Below are positions 36,401-46,612 of a stretch of DNA of 64,000 nucleotides, in pieces. The stretch is from Bedellia somnulentella. Lineage: Eukaryota > Arthropoda > Insecta > Lepidoptera > Bedelliidae. The DNA is taken from positions 6,758,001 to 6,822,000 of the forward strand of contig OY755171.1 of assembly GCA_963576735.1 (NCBI GenBank), in the 5' to 3' direction. Both the position numbers and the translations under genes were made by a program. The notes under the pieces were generated by a model. The model saw only the letters and a program-made list of their open reading frames with translations. It ran no database searches and was not told the origin of the DNA. Every line of letters starts with the position of its first letter. Positions within the stretch are counted from its first letter, which is position 1.

Positions 36401-39400
36401 TCCATGAACCCTTTTGAAGACATCAACGCGCGTTCTAACAATTTGTGCATCACACAATATTTTGACCAAACCATCGTCACAGCTTGGTAGATAGAGGGCC
36501 TACAGTTCTGTCGTATTTAATTTACACAAATAATTTCATAGGTACATATACCCAAAACGGGTGGCCAGCAATGCAGAATTATAGATTCGTATTAAATACT
36601 CACGATGATTTAATATCAGTGACGTACGAATTAGTGAAATTCAATCTAAAATCTCCCCGAGGCGAAGTCATATCTAAAAATATTGTACTTAAATAGCTTT
36701 GCTAATAAACATATAATTATAAACTTTCCTTGCTAACTGCTTATTAGCAGGTAAGTACATTATATAACAGCAATCTTCTATCAGAATGTCACGTATAAAA
36801 CTGGCTAACCATAGCTTTTAAACATCTCAACATGGTTATTAGTAAAAGCGTGCTCCATGCGATTGCAAGATGAGACTCATTGTCAAACATTATCGTTCAA
36901 AGGTGAAAGGTCTATAAAGCAATTTGAATATTGACCATAGCATATTTTCATTTGATTATTAAATTCTAACTTTTAGAAAGCATGTTTCCCTTGCTATGGT
37001 TTTATTGCTACAGTTTATATGTTCTATGACCCGTGCAAATATTTTTAACGCTTGAAAAATGTTATATTTGGAGAAAAAGTTAATGACTAATAAATTATAG
37101 TTGTTTATTCCGTCACCGAAAAATGAACATTAAATTCATACAAAAGATATGCTTGAATGACTATAGTTGAGTTTGTTTGTTGTTTGTGTATTAGTTGTTA
37201 ATTTTATATCTTTTATGTTTTCTTATCCGAATGTCAGAAAATTAAAGCGTGTACATCTAATAATATCACGGCATTTTTACAAAAAGTGCACGAACGGGGA
37301 AATGTCAATTTTCACACACATGTATGGTGTATATACCATGCAGAGATGGATAACAAGATGCATTTTTTATTTTGCACAAAAAATATCACATACGTTTTAA
37401 AATATTTTATTTATCGTCAAAAACTGTGGTAAATTGAACAAATATTATTATAGATTGTCATGAATGATTTTTAAATGTTATAGTTTAACTCAAAGTATAG
37501 GTTTTAGTGGTTTTATATATCGTAACGATGACTTTTTGTCTTTCTTTTTCTTCAAACATATAACATAATTCGGTTTTGCTCGGCTGCCCACTCCTCGCGC
37601 CGTGGTGATAATTCTGATAATTGCGCGAATTACCGGTTATTAATGCATATTTATGTTACTTTCCGCGCATTGTTGACAACGTGTGTAAACATATTACGTA
37701 CATTGCACTGTATCACTTCCTTTTACACTATAATTAGGCTTATAGATTGTTTTATGAAATTTCTGACACGTTGAAAAAGTGCGCATTAGTTTTCGTTAGG
37801 CTTCTTACATGTCCCATTGTTTATGTGCGTGTTTTTGTTTGAATTTATAAATATATATGACGCTCGAGAGTTTTGCTAGGATCGTACTTGTTGGTCGAAA
37901 GTATCTGCCTACTCCTACGGGATACCACTATACTATGGTGTGAATATTTTAATTTGAATGCGGATATTATAATACAAAATTATTTTTATTCAATTCCCAT
38001 ATATTTATTTAACATATCAAGGGAAAAGAAGGGTCTTAACAGAAAGGCAATCTAGTGATAAGTATATCGTCAAATCACCTGTTTAAGGTCCTTTTTGTAC
38101 ACTTTGCCGCCATGCACATGACGTCGAAGAATAAAATTGTTTTCACTATCAATGCGACATGTGACTACTAATCTAATGAGAGAGAAAGAAAAAAAGATGT
38201 ACATAAACGTAAAAAGTCATGATGATCAGCAGTTTTCTCCACAACCAATTCAATGACAAATACCTTCTCAACAACCAAGTTAGGTGTAATTGCATAAGCT
38301 ACTGTATGGGCCCGATGAGTTTAAACCGTATTTTATTCAACTCATAGTGAAAGCACACGAATAATTTATTGGGTTATCATAATTAATTACGCAATTTCCG
38401 TATCATTCTTCAATATTTACACGCTATGATTATCACAATTTTTCATGTACTTTAAAAGAATAATATAAAGTGGCACAACACTTATTGATAGAATTTAATG
38501 TTTTTTGACATGAATTCCTCATGTGGGGATTATTACTCATAAATAAAAGATGTTATTAAAGGAAAGAAAAATTTCGACACTGGCGGGGTTCGAACCCGCG
38601 ACCTTCGGGTATACGCCCCCGTCGCTCTGCCAACTGAGCTGACACTGTAGCTCAGTTGGCAGAGCGACGGGGGCGTATACCCGAAGGTCGCGGGTTCGAA
38701 CCCCGCCAGTGTCGAAATTTTTCTTTCCTTTAATAACATCTTTTACTTATTGATAGAGTATGCATGTAATAAAATACTAGTAACTAAACACGAACGACGA
38801 TAATGATCCCCTTGTTCGAAATGTTCTCTATGATTTGTGAATTCGAGCCAATTGTAAAAAGTCTGTATATTGCAATGTATGACAATGATAGGCTGAAGTG
38901 TACTCTATCTATGGAGGGTGTTGACGAGAAATTGCGCTTTCACGAATCTCGCACAAAGAGATGGTTCCCACAAGTAACAATAGGTCAGAGCAATGGAGTG
39001 CCGCATCGTATGCTGACTTAAGACGTTACTTCAAAATAATGGACCTCACACAGGTTTGTGCGCTTTCGTGAGACAACAGTAATATTAGCTAACCTTAAGA
39101 ATTATTTCATTAACAATTTCGGAGAAGCGTTACGGATTCAGATGAATGAGAACTATGCACGCAGTTCAGGATGACTTCAAAGTAAGAAAATTAATGGAAT
39201 ATAGTACGGATTATATCTCCACATTATAATACAAATTATATATCAACAAATAAGAAACATACATATTTGATGAATGGGCAAAAATCTGTCTCTATCCCGA
39301 ATTATTATCGATCGTAGCGTAGCCTGACTTTGATAACGCTATTTTGAACAGGGCAGACCAAATACTTTTCACTGTTTACTTAGGATGTTAAATTTCGTTG

Positions 39401-42400
39401 CAAGATTATGAATGAATCTGGTCCCCTCAACTCTGATATCAACTTCCAAAAGTGGCTGAGGAGTTTCTGGCTCTGAAGCTCTGGCTACCCCTTTTTGGGT
39501 TTTATGGCCGTGAGTATATATATGTATGTATGTACTATGAATTATTTCAAAGTTTAACTTATATGGTTAACTCAGTTTTCCAATGTTGAAGTGTCGGTTC
39601 AAGTACGGAAAATAATGGAAACCAATTCACTTGTTTCTCTCTAATAGTACACATTTGCGTGTTAAACTTCTCACGGATACATTACTTAGTTAACTCGTTT
39701 ATTGCGATGAATATAGTGGTGTTGGAGTGCGATGCTTATCTCGTTTGTTGCTTTAGGCGTCCACTGTTATACGACAAACGCTAAAATGATATTGTGTTTC
39801 ACTTTTTTGCCATCAACTTTTATATGAACTTAACACTCTTAAATACGATTAAGATTATTCTTGGGTGTTAGGTTTCTGAATATTATTTCGGTTTTTTCTA
39901 TGCAATCGTTTAACTTACGTATTTTCAGTAATTAGTGAATTATTTTATATTTCTGAAGAGTCCAGACTCACCATAAATCTCAAAATATTAGGAGAAGCTT
40001 TTAAGTCTCAAATAGAGACCCTCTATTGTTGCCTCATTTCAATGACAAATGACATCTTGTCGTGTATTCTCGTACGCATAGCACTAATTCTTCTGCCTTC
40101 TATATGGATAAGCCATGAGATGCAGAAAAATGATGACCGACCATCAGAGAAGTTTTTGGGAAAGTCAGCAGGAAATCAAACAGTAAAAAAGTGATAACTG
40201 ACTGGTGGATTTCGTCACCACATTTAACAAATCTTTTGTAAAAAATATTGATTATGTCTTCCTTAACTACACTTCAGGCTACTATACTTTAATTATTAAG
40301 CCACTTTCAAAAGTTGAGACGTGAAATATGGTAACGTAAAGAATTTCGGATGATGCATTTCCGATCACATCGCTCACCAATCGCATAAAAACTCCACATA
40401 CCTAAATCTGACGATACCCACAACGGCACAAACAGAAAAAATAGTTATATCAATATTCTAATTATTGTTTACTTTCAATGCCAATAATAGTAAGTAGGAA
40501 GAGATCTTAATATGTTTACGCATGCGTCGTAAAGAAATGGAAGGTGCACAGCGCACGCAACACCGCTATTACTAATATGTCCGACACACAGATTATGATA
40601 ATATCCGTACGGTTGTTGTAATACTTAAATAATAATGACACTAACGAGGTTTACATACGTTGCTTTAATCAGATATTTGAAGCTTTGATTGATTTGCTGT
40701 TTTTTTTCATTTTATGGTTTTGATTGATATTTATTAGGAAAACTAGCTTTTTGCCCGCGACTACGCCCGCGTGGACTACATTTTTGCATCCGGTTTATAA
40801 CCGAAATACCAAAACACTATCTTAATTTCTGTTTTTTTTTTATATTTATAATCCCGCGGGCGTTGTAATAGATATAAAGAACATTGAGGATGAAGGAGAT
40901 GAAGTATAAGTGATTATTGGGCGATGCAGTTGGCTACCTTTTTCCCATTCAACTTATCGATGTTAAGGACACCAAATCGCCCATCAATCTCCTAGGAAAT
41001 GCCAAATCCCCTAGTCACTTCGTAGGACATGGAAGCATGAAGAGCTATCTCTTCTTTATCGCACTATACTATAGTGAGTATTACACGATATGGTACAAGA
41101 AGAAACTGAGCAAGTGAACGTGTCGTGTGACACTACATTTATAATAAAACTATTGTATATTGACTTTAAATGGCAGGCGTAGTATGCAGAACAAAACACC
41201 ATATATTAAAAGATTGATGGATGGAAATGAAGCTGAAGTGGTTTGCCAGAACGGATATGTATTTAAATGGCAAACTACTGAATTAATCGAAATAATTTAT
41301 ATGTTTTTGTGTTTAGAATCTGCAATCAGTCGATGGACCATAAGCGGATGATTTGAGTGAATTGTCTTGACGTTTAGAGTGTAGCATAGAATATTGTCTT
41401 TGAAACTCTTTATCACAAAACCTCTTTCCTCTTCAGTCGCCGTACAGAGCGAGAAGTGTCCAGTAGTTTGTATGCTTAATCGAAATATGTAATCGAAATA
41501 TTAGGAGAATGATGCAAAAGCTCACACACTATAGCTTTAATGTGATAAATGGTAAATGATATAAAAGGTATTGTTACAATTTCTCTCGAGCCGTCAATAA
41601 AAAGTCGCCGAGATATTTCACAAGAGGAAAGCTATGGATCATGTCGCGACTCTTTTGTTTATTCATCGTCCAACCGATTCACTACAGTCGCTGACAAAAC
41701 TGTCTATTTAAATAGTTCAAAAAAAAGATCTAGTTATTTATTGGTAGGTAAAAATTTTAAGTTACATGTTTGAGTATCTGCCATTAGGAGAATGTGAGGT
41801 TTAAGTTCATGGATATAGCATGCGATGAAATCAAGTGTCAAAAATTTAACCTGTATTTGGTATAAAAAGGTTAAGTAGATAGTGCACCATGGCAATTAAA
41901 CCACACATTAATGCTATGCCACATAAATTATAGACTAAGTGTATTTATTGTACTGAAATTTCAACATTAGCAGGAAGAAATATTACACACAAAGGTGCAT
42001 ATAAAATAAAATCTGGCTTTATTTTTCCCATGAGATATTTTTCAATGACAGCGTTTTAATTTGGGCTCAATACTAATAGTTATTGTTATCTATTAGTAAT
42101 TGTTCTTTGAGATACAACCAATTAACCATTATTTTATAATTGTTTGATTTTAAAGTCTAATAGGTATACTACTTGTATGATACTACAGAAATATATTTTA
42201 ATAAAATATGTCATATACTTTGTAATAATCACTTTTCTACCCGAGTGTAGCAATGTTTGATGTCACGCTTACGAAAAGATTCCGAGAGGCGCTTAAAGAT
42301 AACTTAGAACACAAAAGCTCGGGCAAGTCAATTTCTCAGACATCCATAATACTTGCACTATATTCGATTATTTTATCTGGCCTTTATAGAACTCTTATGC

Positions 42401-43056
42401 ATAAATACTGGAATTGGTTTAAAGTTTTATTTCTTATTTTGATATTTTTCGAAACACAGAGTTTTGTACGAAAAAGGTGAAATCACCCTACTTTGTTTTT
42501 ATCTCTACTCACACACACCTCGTTTGTTTAGAAACTGTCAAAATAAAGATTACGTTTGAAAGCTTAACCTTATCAGTTTCACATTCCTTCTCATAACACT
42601 TCGTAACTTTCTTAACAAACAGAAGTTATTTTAACGCCAGTTCAAGCTTGAATCCTTTTTAAAGGTTATCGATATAAAAGCTTCTAAAAAACACAAAGAT
42701 CTTTGTTATAATCATCACTAACAATAAAGTTGAAAGCTCTAAAATAAATGTAGATATACTTAAAAGCATCTTGGTGCATCGTTTGAAATTAGTAAATTCG
42801 TTACGTTCAATTACGTGATCGGAAATATATTGGTCGCCTTTCTTTATAAATAGAGCCTCATTATTCGTTTTGGATTTCTTTTTGGGTAATAATACTATTT
42901 TATATTGCATACACTAGTATTGCACCAATAAGATGAATTCACTACTTTGTTACAAATTGTGAGGAGAAGAATTTAAAATCAGGAAAAACATCCTTTGAAA
43001 TAAGCTGGAGCAGGACATAGGGTATAAAAACGATAACTCACCGTCGCCAGAGCCAT
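21432..43056 (-). CDS. Secreted low-complexity Pro/Ser/Tyr-rich protein
   Basis: Proposed exons (5' to 3' on the minus strand): 43056-43042, 24572-21617 and 21535-21432, giving 1,024 residues. The main exon begins after a strong TTTTATTTTCAG acceptor and ends at GTAAGA; the last exon follows TATTTTTCAG and stays in frame to TAA. The tiny first exon ends at GTGAGT, has a good ATG context (GCCATGG) and supplies MALAT. Joined to VIPVLCMIAIS this makes a textbook signal peptide, which the main exon alone lacks. The mature protein has a nine-proline run near residue 75 and a KECNPCNLMPWIPVIR segment. About 160 residues of YGPPS/SSTFG-like repeats follow, then a long acidic Ser/Thr/Asn-rich region with few cysteines. 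No enzymatic domain is recognised. An extracellular structural role (cuticle, eggshell or matrix) is only a guess. The main exon is certain; the link to the first exon is inference. Confidence 0.72.
24687..24694 (-). promoter_or_regulatory. TATA-box-like TATAAAAG upstream of the main secreted-protein exon
   Basis: TATAAAAG on the minus strand lies about 60 nt upstream of an in-frame ATG (24629-24627) that reads straight through the acceptor into the main exon. It would offer an alternative, unspliced start (MPNNALHYS...). I judge this less likely than splicing from 43 kb because the acceptor is strong and the leader would be a poor signal peptide. Confidence 0.25.
24700..25000. other. Intronic or upstream stretch of the secreted-protein gene
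   Basis: A modestly GC-richer patch (CCTTCGCCCGGCCCGCTTC near 24825-24845) with no exon recognised. Confidence 0.35.
25003..25132 (+). mobile_element. Family B repeat, very degenerate
   Basis: GGGCGATACGGTGGGCG, ATTACCATCTTGTC and TTTTAGCCGTGAG keep the family order. Confidence 0.35.
25446..25640 (+). mobile_element. Family A SINE, 5' part, degenerate
   Basis: GATAGCTCAGTTG head, GAGTTCAAATCCTGAGTCGA B-box region, then GTGGTTAATATATCATGG. Confidence 0.7.
25785..25910 (+). repeat. Probable RTE-related 3' repeat scrap
   Basis: ACCCGCACAGGGCCAGCTTG then GTGGACTAAGGTCAAAACA resemble a common lepidopteran LINE tail motif. Single copy here. Confidence 0.4.
26609..26828 (+). mobile_element. Family B repeat
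   Basis: CCGTGTAGTGCCGGCTTAGA to TATAGCCGTGAGTATATG. Confidence 0.88.
27618..27722 (+). mobile_element. Family B repeat, 5' part
   Basis: GTGCAGCATTGGCTTCGAAA and CCTATTTCTTCCCGCGGGTG, then TTTGGAGCTTTTACAAAG. Confidence 0.6.
28518..28768 (+). mobile_element. Family B repeat
   Basis: GGCTGTGTTAGGCTTAGAAT to TATAGCCGTGAGTATATG, directly before a family-A copy. Confidence 0.85.
28797..29160 (+). mobile_element. Family A SINE, full length
   Basis: Nearly identical to the 20.7 kb copy, ending CGTGAACGTTTATGTTTATG. GAATATTTT is present near both ends. Confidence 0.9.
29294..30240 (+). mobile_element. Non-LTR-like repeat, family D, copy 1
   Basis: Begins ACTAGTGGATCCGCCCAGCT, contains CCGAACTGCTAAGCTATCAG, TTCTCCCGTTTTCCCAAAA and a GACA-rich microsatellite. 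Ends with GGCATCAGTATCGATC and ATTATAAGTATAGAT. No complete reading frame; probably a non-autonomous or 5'-deleted retroelement. Confidence 0.8.
30352..30853. mobile_element. Short TIR element (502 bp), TA-flanked
   Basis: Perfect 17-bp inverted ends ACAATTCGGTATGCAAA (30352-30368, 30837-30853) with TA on both sides. Interior AT-rich with no coding capacity. Compatible with a Tc1/mariner-type miniature element. Confidence 0.75.
31230..31322 (-). other. Isolated 30-codon open segment ending SFGHQAWLSDIYSGKK-stop
   Basis: Minus strand GAA GGT ATT AAG GTC CAG ... AAG AAG TAA reads as a plausible protein C-terminus. A TAA lies in frame just upstream and no convincing acceptor is seen, and a family-B tail abuts it. 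Could be a last exon, a processed scrap, or chance. Confidence 0.25.
31336..31566 (-). mobile_element. Family B repeat
   Basis: AATCCCAAAAAGGGGTAGC to CATTCTAAGCCGGACTACAC. Confidence 0.88.
31955..32010 (-). mobile_element. Family C 3' tail, short
   Basis: GGTAGGTAAAGACTATAGAC and GAACGATCCTAGTAAACCTC-like order match the reversed family end. Confidence 0.45.
32060..32412 (+). pseudogene. RTE-type reverse-transcriptase C-terminal fragment
   Basis: Plus-strand reading gives AVERAMLGASLRDRIRN, KEIRRRTGF, a stop, WQWARHIARRTDGRRWG, VLEWRPCIGRRSIGRPPTRW and, after a frameshift, MAAAQDQS. This is the characteristic C-terminal region of lepidopteran endonuclease-reverse transcriptases of the RTE group. 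Broken by a stop and a frameshift. Confidence 0.82.
32618..32712 (+). mobile_element. Family B repeat, 3' half
   Basis: CCCCAACCCAACTTCCAAAA, CTGAAGCTCTTGGTAACCC, AACCGTGAGTT. Confidence 0.7.
32970..33010 (+). mobile_element. Family C extreme 3' end
   Basis: AATGGAACGAAATGGCGTGG followed by GTATATGTATGTA. Confidence 0.45.
33073..33110 (+). mobile_element. Family A SINE, extreme 3' end
   Basis: GGGATATTCGGCGTGAACGT followed by TTATG repeats. Confidence 0.65.
34195..34330 (-). mobile_element. Family C 3' tail
   Basis: CCATTGGGGTAGGCAGAGAC then TATCGATCGCCATTTTACGA and GCCCTTTTATTCTTC. Confidence 0.75.
35169..35506 (+). mobile_element. Family A SINE
   Basis: Head GACGTGATAGCTCAGTGAG, B box GTGCTCTAATCC, end GGTGTGAACGTTTGAG, with small internal rearrangement near 35260-35300. 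Confidence 0.85.
35507..38500. other. Long intron or intergenic, nothing recognised
   Basis: Short open frames near 36.5 and 37.2 kb have no family resemblance or splice context. The small family-C scrap at 37.9 kb is the only repeat seen. Confidence 0.4.
37865..37945 (+). mobile_element. Family C 3' tail, degenerate
   Basis: GAGAGTTTTGCTAGGATCGT and TATCTGCCTACTCC, then GGTGTGAATATT. Confidence 0.4.
38544..38745. repeat. Perfect palindrome of two inverted tRNA-like sequences
   Basis: Arms 38544-38640 and 38649-38745 are exact reverse complements (97 bp) around an 8-bp spacer GACACTGT. Each arm carries most of a tRNA-like unit and its flanking AAATTTTTCTTTCC. Confidence 0.95.
38641..38713 (+). 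tRNA. tRNA-like sequence, isotype unclear, probably pseudogene
   Basis: Acceptor arms GACACTG/CAGTGTC pair perfectly, the D arm is GCTC/GAGC with AGTTGGCA, and the T arm is GCGGG-TTCGAAC-CCCGC. The anticodon stem CGGG/CCCG closes an eight-base loop GGCGTATA instead of seven and lacks a clean U33, so no anticodon can be assigned. The pairing continues outside the acceptor stem into the palindrome flank, unlike a normal tRNA. Confidence 0.4.
39428..39535 (+). mobile_element. Family B repeat, 3' half
   Basis: CAACTTCCAAAAGTGGCTGA to TATGGCCGTGAGTATATA. Confidence 0.85.
40300..40435 (-). mobile_element. Family B repeat, degenerate
   Basis: CCACTTTCAAAAGTTGAGAC, then CGATCACATCGCTCACCAA and AAAACTCCACATACCT. 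Confidence 0.45.
40740..40835 (+). mobile_element. RTE/SINE-like 3' fragment
   Basis: ACTAGCTTTTTGCCCGCGAC and GCGTGGACTACATTTTT match a repeat motif widespread in Lepidoptera. Confidence 0.65.
40903..40965 (+). mobile_element. Family B scrap
   Basis: AAGTGATTATTGGGCGATGC then TTTTTCCCATTCAACTT. Confidence 0.45.
41180..41262 (+). mobile_element. Family C 3' fragment without tail
   Basis: AAAAGATTGATGGATGGAAA then GAAGCTGAAGTGGTTTGCCA match the LINE C-terminal coding region. Confidence 0.55.
41265..43035. other. First intron of the secreted-protein gene, nothing recognised
   Basis: AT-rich; open frames at 41.5, 42.3 and 42.7 kb lack recognisable domains. Confidence 0.4.
43042..43056 (-). 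other. Candidate first coding exon (MALAT) of the secreted Pro/Ser-rich gene
   Basis: Minus strand GCC-ATG-GCT-CTG-GCG-ACG followed at once by the donor GTGAGT (43041-43036). Phase 0 matches the phase-0 acceptor at 24572. Short first coding exons holding part of a signal peptide are common in insect secreted-protein genes. Confidence 0.55.
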
Positions 43057-43169
43057 GGCCTCTGCTTCCTCAGTAAATAGATCCTTATCACTTTATCTGT
43101 TTAGTCATCACTCAACTTTCACTAGAATCCCATAGGACATCACCTTACATGCCGGTAATCTTCAGTTTT

Positions 43170-43400
43170 CATAATCACAGATCACAGTAACGCGTACATA
43201 ACTTGGCGTACGTAGCGTTCCTGAACAAATGGTGGTTTGACGGTAAGGCACGAAAGCTGTTCCCACGTGAGTGAAACGCTCGTGCTCGAACAATGACGAG
43301 GTGCGCGCGAGTCGGAACGTCGGCAAAAAGCGAATGAGCTGGCTGAACTCTGAGGCGCCGCTCTACAATGGGCGGGGGTCGTTTAGTTCTATACCTGCTA
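43170..43400 (-). promoter_or_regulatory. GC-rich stretch upstream of the MALAT exon, possible promoter
   Basis: About 230 bases markedly richer in G, C and CpG than the AT-rich surroundings, lying 115 nt or more upstream of the candidate start on the minus strand. No repeat family explains it. The promoter role is inferred from position and composition only. Confidence 0.3.
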
Positions 43401-43829
43401 ACCCATTTCATGCTTAATCGCTATAGATTTTGGAATGTGGGGGTGTTGACTTTTGGAAGTACCCTGTTGAGATATGCGATACTGTTTAAAAGGTTCGCTT
43501 TTAGAGCTTATCGAGCTTTCTTGCTTTGTTATTGTAACACAACATAAAATGAACGTCATAAAAGCCTTTTTTTAAGCTTAAAGGATAATTAAATGTAATA
43601 TTAGAGCAAATATGATTTGGATATAGTATGATGCAATGATGCTGGTATGGCAGGAATGCGATGCGTCTGTGTTGTACTAGTTTATCAAGCATGACTTTGA
43701 GATTATCGTTATGCCTTACGTCGTGTCTTAGATAGGTCTGAATGTATATTTTTGTTTTGTTGGTTACATCACTTACTCTGTGGGAGTCCCAAAGGAGTAC
43801 ACACTCACTTACACGTAAGTGGGAGTACG

Positions 43830-44195
43830 AATTGACAGGAATACACATACTTATACTTGCGTCATTAGTTCCCATTGGGGTTGACAGACTATCGATCGCC
43901 ACTGTGAACGATCCTGGCAAACCTCTCGAGCTTCGTCTATATTCATCAATCTTTTCATACATGCTCTTTTATTTAATTATTCTACACACTTTGGAAGCCT
44001 GCCTTTTTAAGCACATTGTGTATTTGGTCTAAATATGTCCTCCGGGGTCGTCATCTACTAACATTACCTTCTACATTAGGTCTATAAATATCTTTCACCA
44101 ATTTACAAGCATCAATTAACTCTTTGTGCCCAAACTATCTTAACATTCCATTTTCTATCTTCATCTACATATTTTTTCACAAATCAATATTTTTT
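43830..44195 (-). mobile_element. Family C 3' fragment
   Basis: Minus-strand relative of the LINE C-terminus (the GRPRRT and VNEAREV regions recognisable at DNA level), degenerate, ending at CATTGGGG/TACTTGCG-type tail sequence. Confidence 0.75.
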
Positions 44196-44214
44196 ATAAA
44201 AGCAGCACAAGAAT

Positions 44215-44330
44215 AAACTTAGAGAATGTAAAAGTAGAATAAGGAAAGGTTTCTCAGGATCATGGCGATCAATAGCTTGCAGGTGCAGGCAGGCGCCTAC
44301 CCCAATGGGACTAAATGGCATTCGTATGAG
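44215..44330 (+). mobile_element. Family C 3' tail
   Basis: Ends with GGATCATGGCGATCAATAG and CCCCAATGGGACTAAATGG, the terminal region of family C. It lies back to back with the minus-strand copy just upstream. Confidence 0.65.
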
Positions 44331-44719
44331 AAGTTACACCGCTCTGTATTAAGTATGTGTTTTGTTCTTTATCACATTTTATTATTGTTACTGGAACACG
44401 GAGTATTTTGATTTCAATTAGTATGTTTTCAATTAGATTATATAAACTACTTTCGAAATGCACGCGATTCTTCAATTTAACATAAGGTAATCGGCTAAGT
44501 GCGAGTTTTATAGTAGAAAGTGTAGGATAGGTAGAAGAGATTTGTCAAAAGCTTCGTGTGAGCACACACCAGAAGCCAACAAAAAAACGAACACAATTAC
44601 GTTTATCAGTATATACAATGCGCTCTATCTCTAAAACTGCTGACTATTCCAGAACCAATATTCGTAGAGAATTTTTATTTCACTCTACAACATGTTATTT
44701 TTTAAGTTTTTCAATCTCA

Positions 44720-44805
44720 AACATACATACAATTACTCATGCCATTATTTCCCATTGGTGTAGGGAGAGACTATCGATCGCCACTTTGTACGATCTTGGC
44801 AATTC
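44720..44805 (-). mobile_element. Family C 3' tail
   Basis: Minus-strand terminal fragment (CCCATTGGTGTAGGGAGAGA, CTATCGATCGCCACTTTGTA). Confidence 0.7.
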
Positions 44806-45221
44806 TCTATATTTCAAATTATTGAAAAATGTTATGTCCCAAAAACTGTTCATTGTAACTTATAATTAAATTTTTGTTTTAAAAATTACCGAAGGGTTTC
44901 AAATGTAACCATTTTTAGAAACTATTTTCTTAACTAATAAAATATGATATGGGAAAATACATGTTTTTTTAAAACCTATAGCCAACTTTGATAAATCTAT
45001 GCCCTATATCACAACAACCAGTAATATATGATTCCAGTATAAAATAAAATAAAACCAAAGTATGTAAACAACACAACAGTGTCATATTTATTGATCATTA
45101 ATAATAAGAACTTAACTATTTTAATCAGTAAGTAACTTGAAGTAATCAGTTGGTATTGTAAGGGTTAACTCACACTGAACCTGTTTGGTATTAATTTCTA
45201 TAAGATGTATTACTAAGGTGG

Positions 45222-45438
45222 TAAGGTGGGTGTACGTAAGAGGCGACTAACGGTATCGGGGCTTTTAAGGGATTTTTGGGCGATGCGGTTGGAGACCCAT
45301 CACCAACAACCTTTATTTTACCATCTTTTCCCCACTCAACTTTCCAAACGTGGCTGAGGAATTCCGAATTCCTTAGCTCTGGCTACCCCTTCTAGGGATT
45401 TATAGCCGTGAGTATATGCATGTATGTATGTATGTATT
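45222..45438 (+). mobile_element. Family B repeat, 5' end missing
   Basis: GGTGGGTGTACGTAAGAGGC to a (TATG)n tail; otherwise near consensus. Confidence 0.88.
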
Positions 45439-45489
45439 ACTTATGAACATAAAACATAGTGAGGTACATAACATAACGCAAACTCCAAC

Positions 45490-45820
45490 GTTCACGCCGT
45501 ATATCTCCGAAGGGCTTCGCAGAGGTACTAGTTCAGAGTACCCACGTTTTGCTTGGACAGTGTACTCTAGTGATAGGGAGCAGGCCTATCGCCGTTTTGT
45601 GCGAATACACTTTAACATGACTAAGTTGTGTTAAGTCATGTGGGTCATGTTTTGCCTCACCGTTAACGTGATATGGGGCAGCATATCAAGTGAGTACACT
45701 GTCCAAACAAAACGGTGGTACTTTGAACACCAGGTAGTAATGTCACGTGATGTACAAAAGTATTGCTACCTCTGCCAACCCCTTGAGGGATACATGGCGT
45801 AAACTTTTAAGGGTTTGAGT
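45490..45820. mobile_element. Family A inverted dimer (two 3' halves joined head to head)
   Basis: 45490-45665 is a minus-strand 3' half and 45668-45820 a plus-strand 3' half, so the unit begins and ends with family-A tails. Confidence 0.8.
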
Positions 45821-46009
45821 CTTGATAACATTAATTAATTTTCTTCTCAAGTGTGCTGTAAAATAACGTTACACACGTAAACAATTAGTCGTTACAGCGC
45901 TCGGTTCCATCAAGCAAGAGCGAATCGACCTCAGCGGTAAGAACTTTGCTTTATTGTATAAAATGTACTATTTTAGCTCAAACTAGTTTCTTTTTACTAA
46001 GTGTGAAGA

Positions 46010-46138
46010 ATAAAAGATCATGTATGAAAAAAATGTTGATGTAAACGAAGCTAGAGAGGTTTGCCAGGATCGTACGAAGTGGCGATCGATATAATCTCTG
46101 CCAATGGGAATTAACGGCGTGAGCACATTTATGTATGT
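46010..46138 (+). mobile_element. Family C 3' tail
   Basis: AATAAAAGATCATGTATGAA, GTTTGCCAGGATCGTACGAA, AATGGGAATTAACGGCGTGA. Confidence 0.75.
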
Positions 46139-46364
46139 ATTTTCTTTTAACTCTATTGATGTAGTGTGCGTTTGGTCTTGTTTATAATAATAATGTATTC
46201 GTGGTAGTCGTGTCCACAAAAAACTACACTCTAGGAAGTATTGGCGGTACCTCGTGCTAATATTATGCGTGTTTAATAGGCTCTGTCATGTCATACATTG
46301 CATGTCGGTAATTTCCGATTAGTTTTGTGTAACATGCTTTATGACAACGATATCAAAATATGCT

Positions 46365-46612
46365 TTACATACATACATATATTCACGCCTATATATCTCT
46401 AGAAGGGATAGCGAGAGCTACAGAATAAAAAATCTAGAGCCACTTTTGTAAGTTAACTGGGGAAAATACTGCAAAACCGAGGTTATTGATAATTATATAG
46501 TTCTTTAACCTCATCGCCAAAATCATTTAAAAAGCCCCAATACCCGAAGTTGTCACTTACACATACAGAAAAAATAGGGTAGTGCTATTCTATGCCGCTA
46601 CACCACTGATAC
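46365..46612 (-). mobile_element. Family B repeat
   Basis: CATACATACATATATTCACG to GTGCTATTCTATGCCGCTAC. Confidence 0.8.

Noticed and set aside
36484..36696. 70-residue plus-strand frame at 36.5 kb
   Set aside because: No recognisable domain or gene context.
38641..38713. Functional tRNA at 38.6 kb
   Set aside because: Eight-base anticodon loop, no assignable anticodon, and part of a palindrome; described as tRNA-like instead.
40040..40130. Minus-strand exon candidate ending at ATG-GTGAGT near 39,970
   Set aside because: Upstream reading has early stops and no acceptor with a pyrimidine tract.
42253..42480. 75-residue frame with a hydrophobic stretch at 42.3 kb
   Set aside because: No homologous motif, no promoter or splice evidence; AT-rich DNA easily gives such frames.
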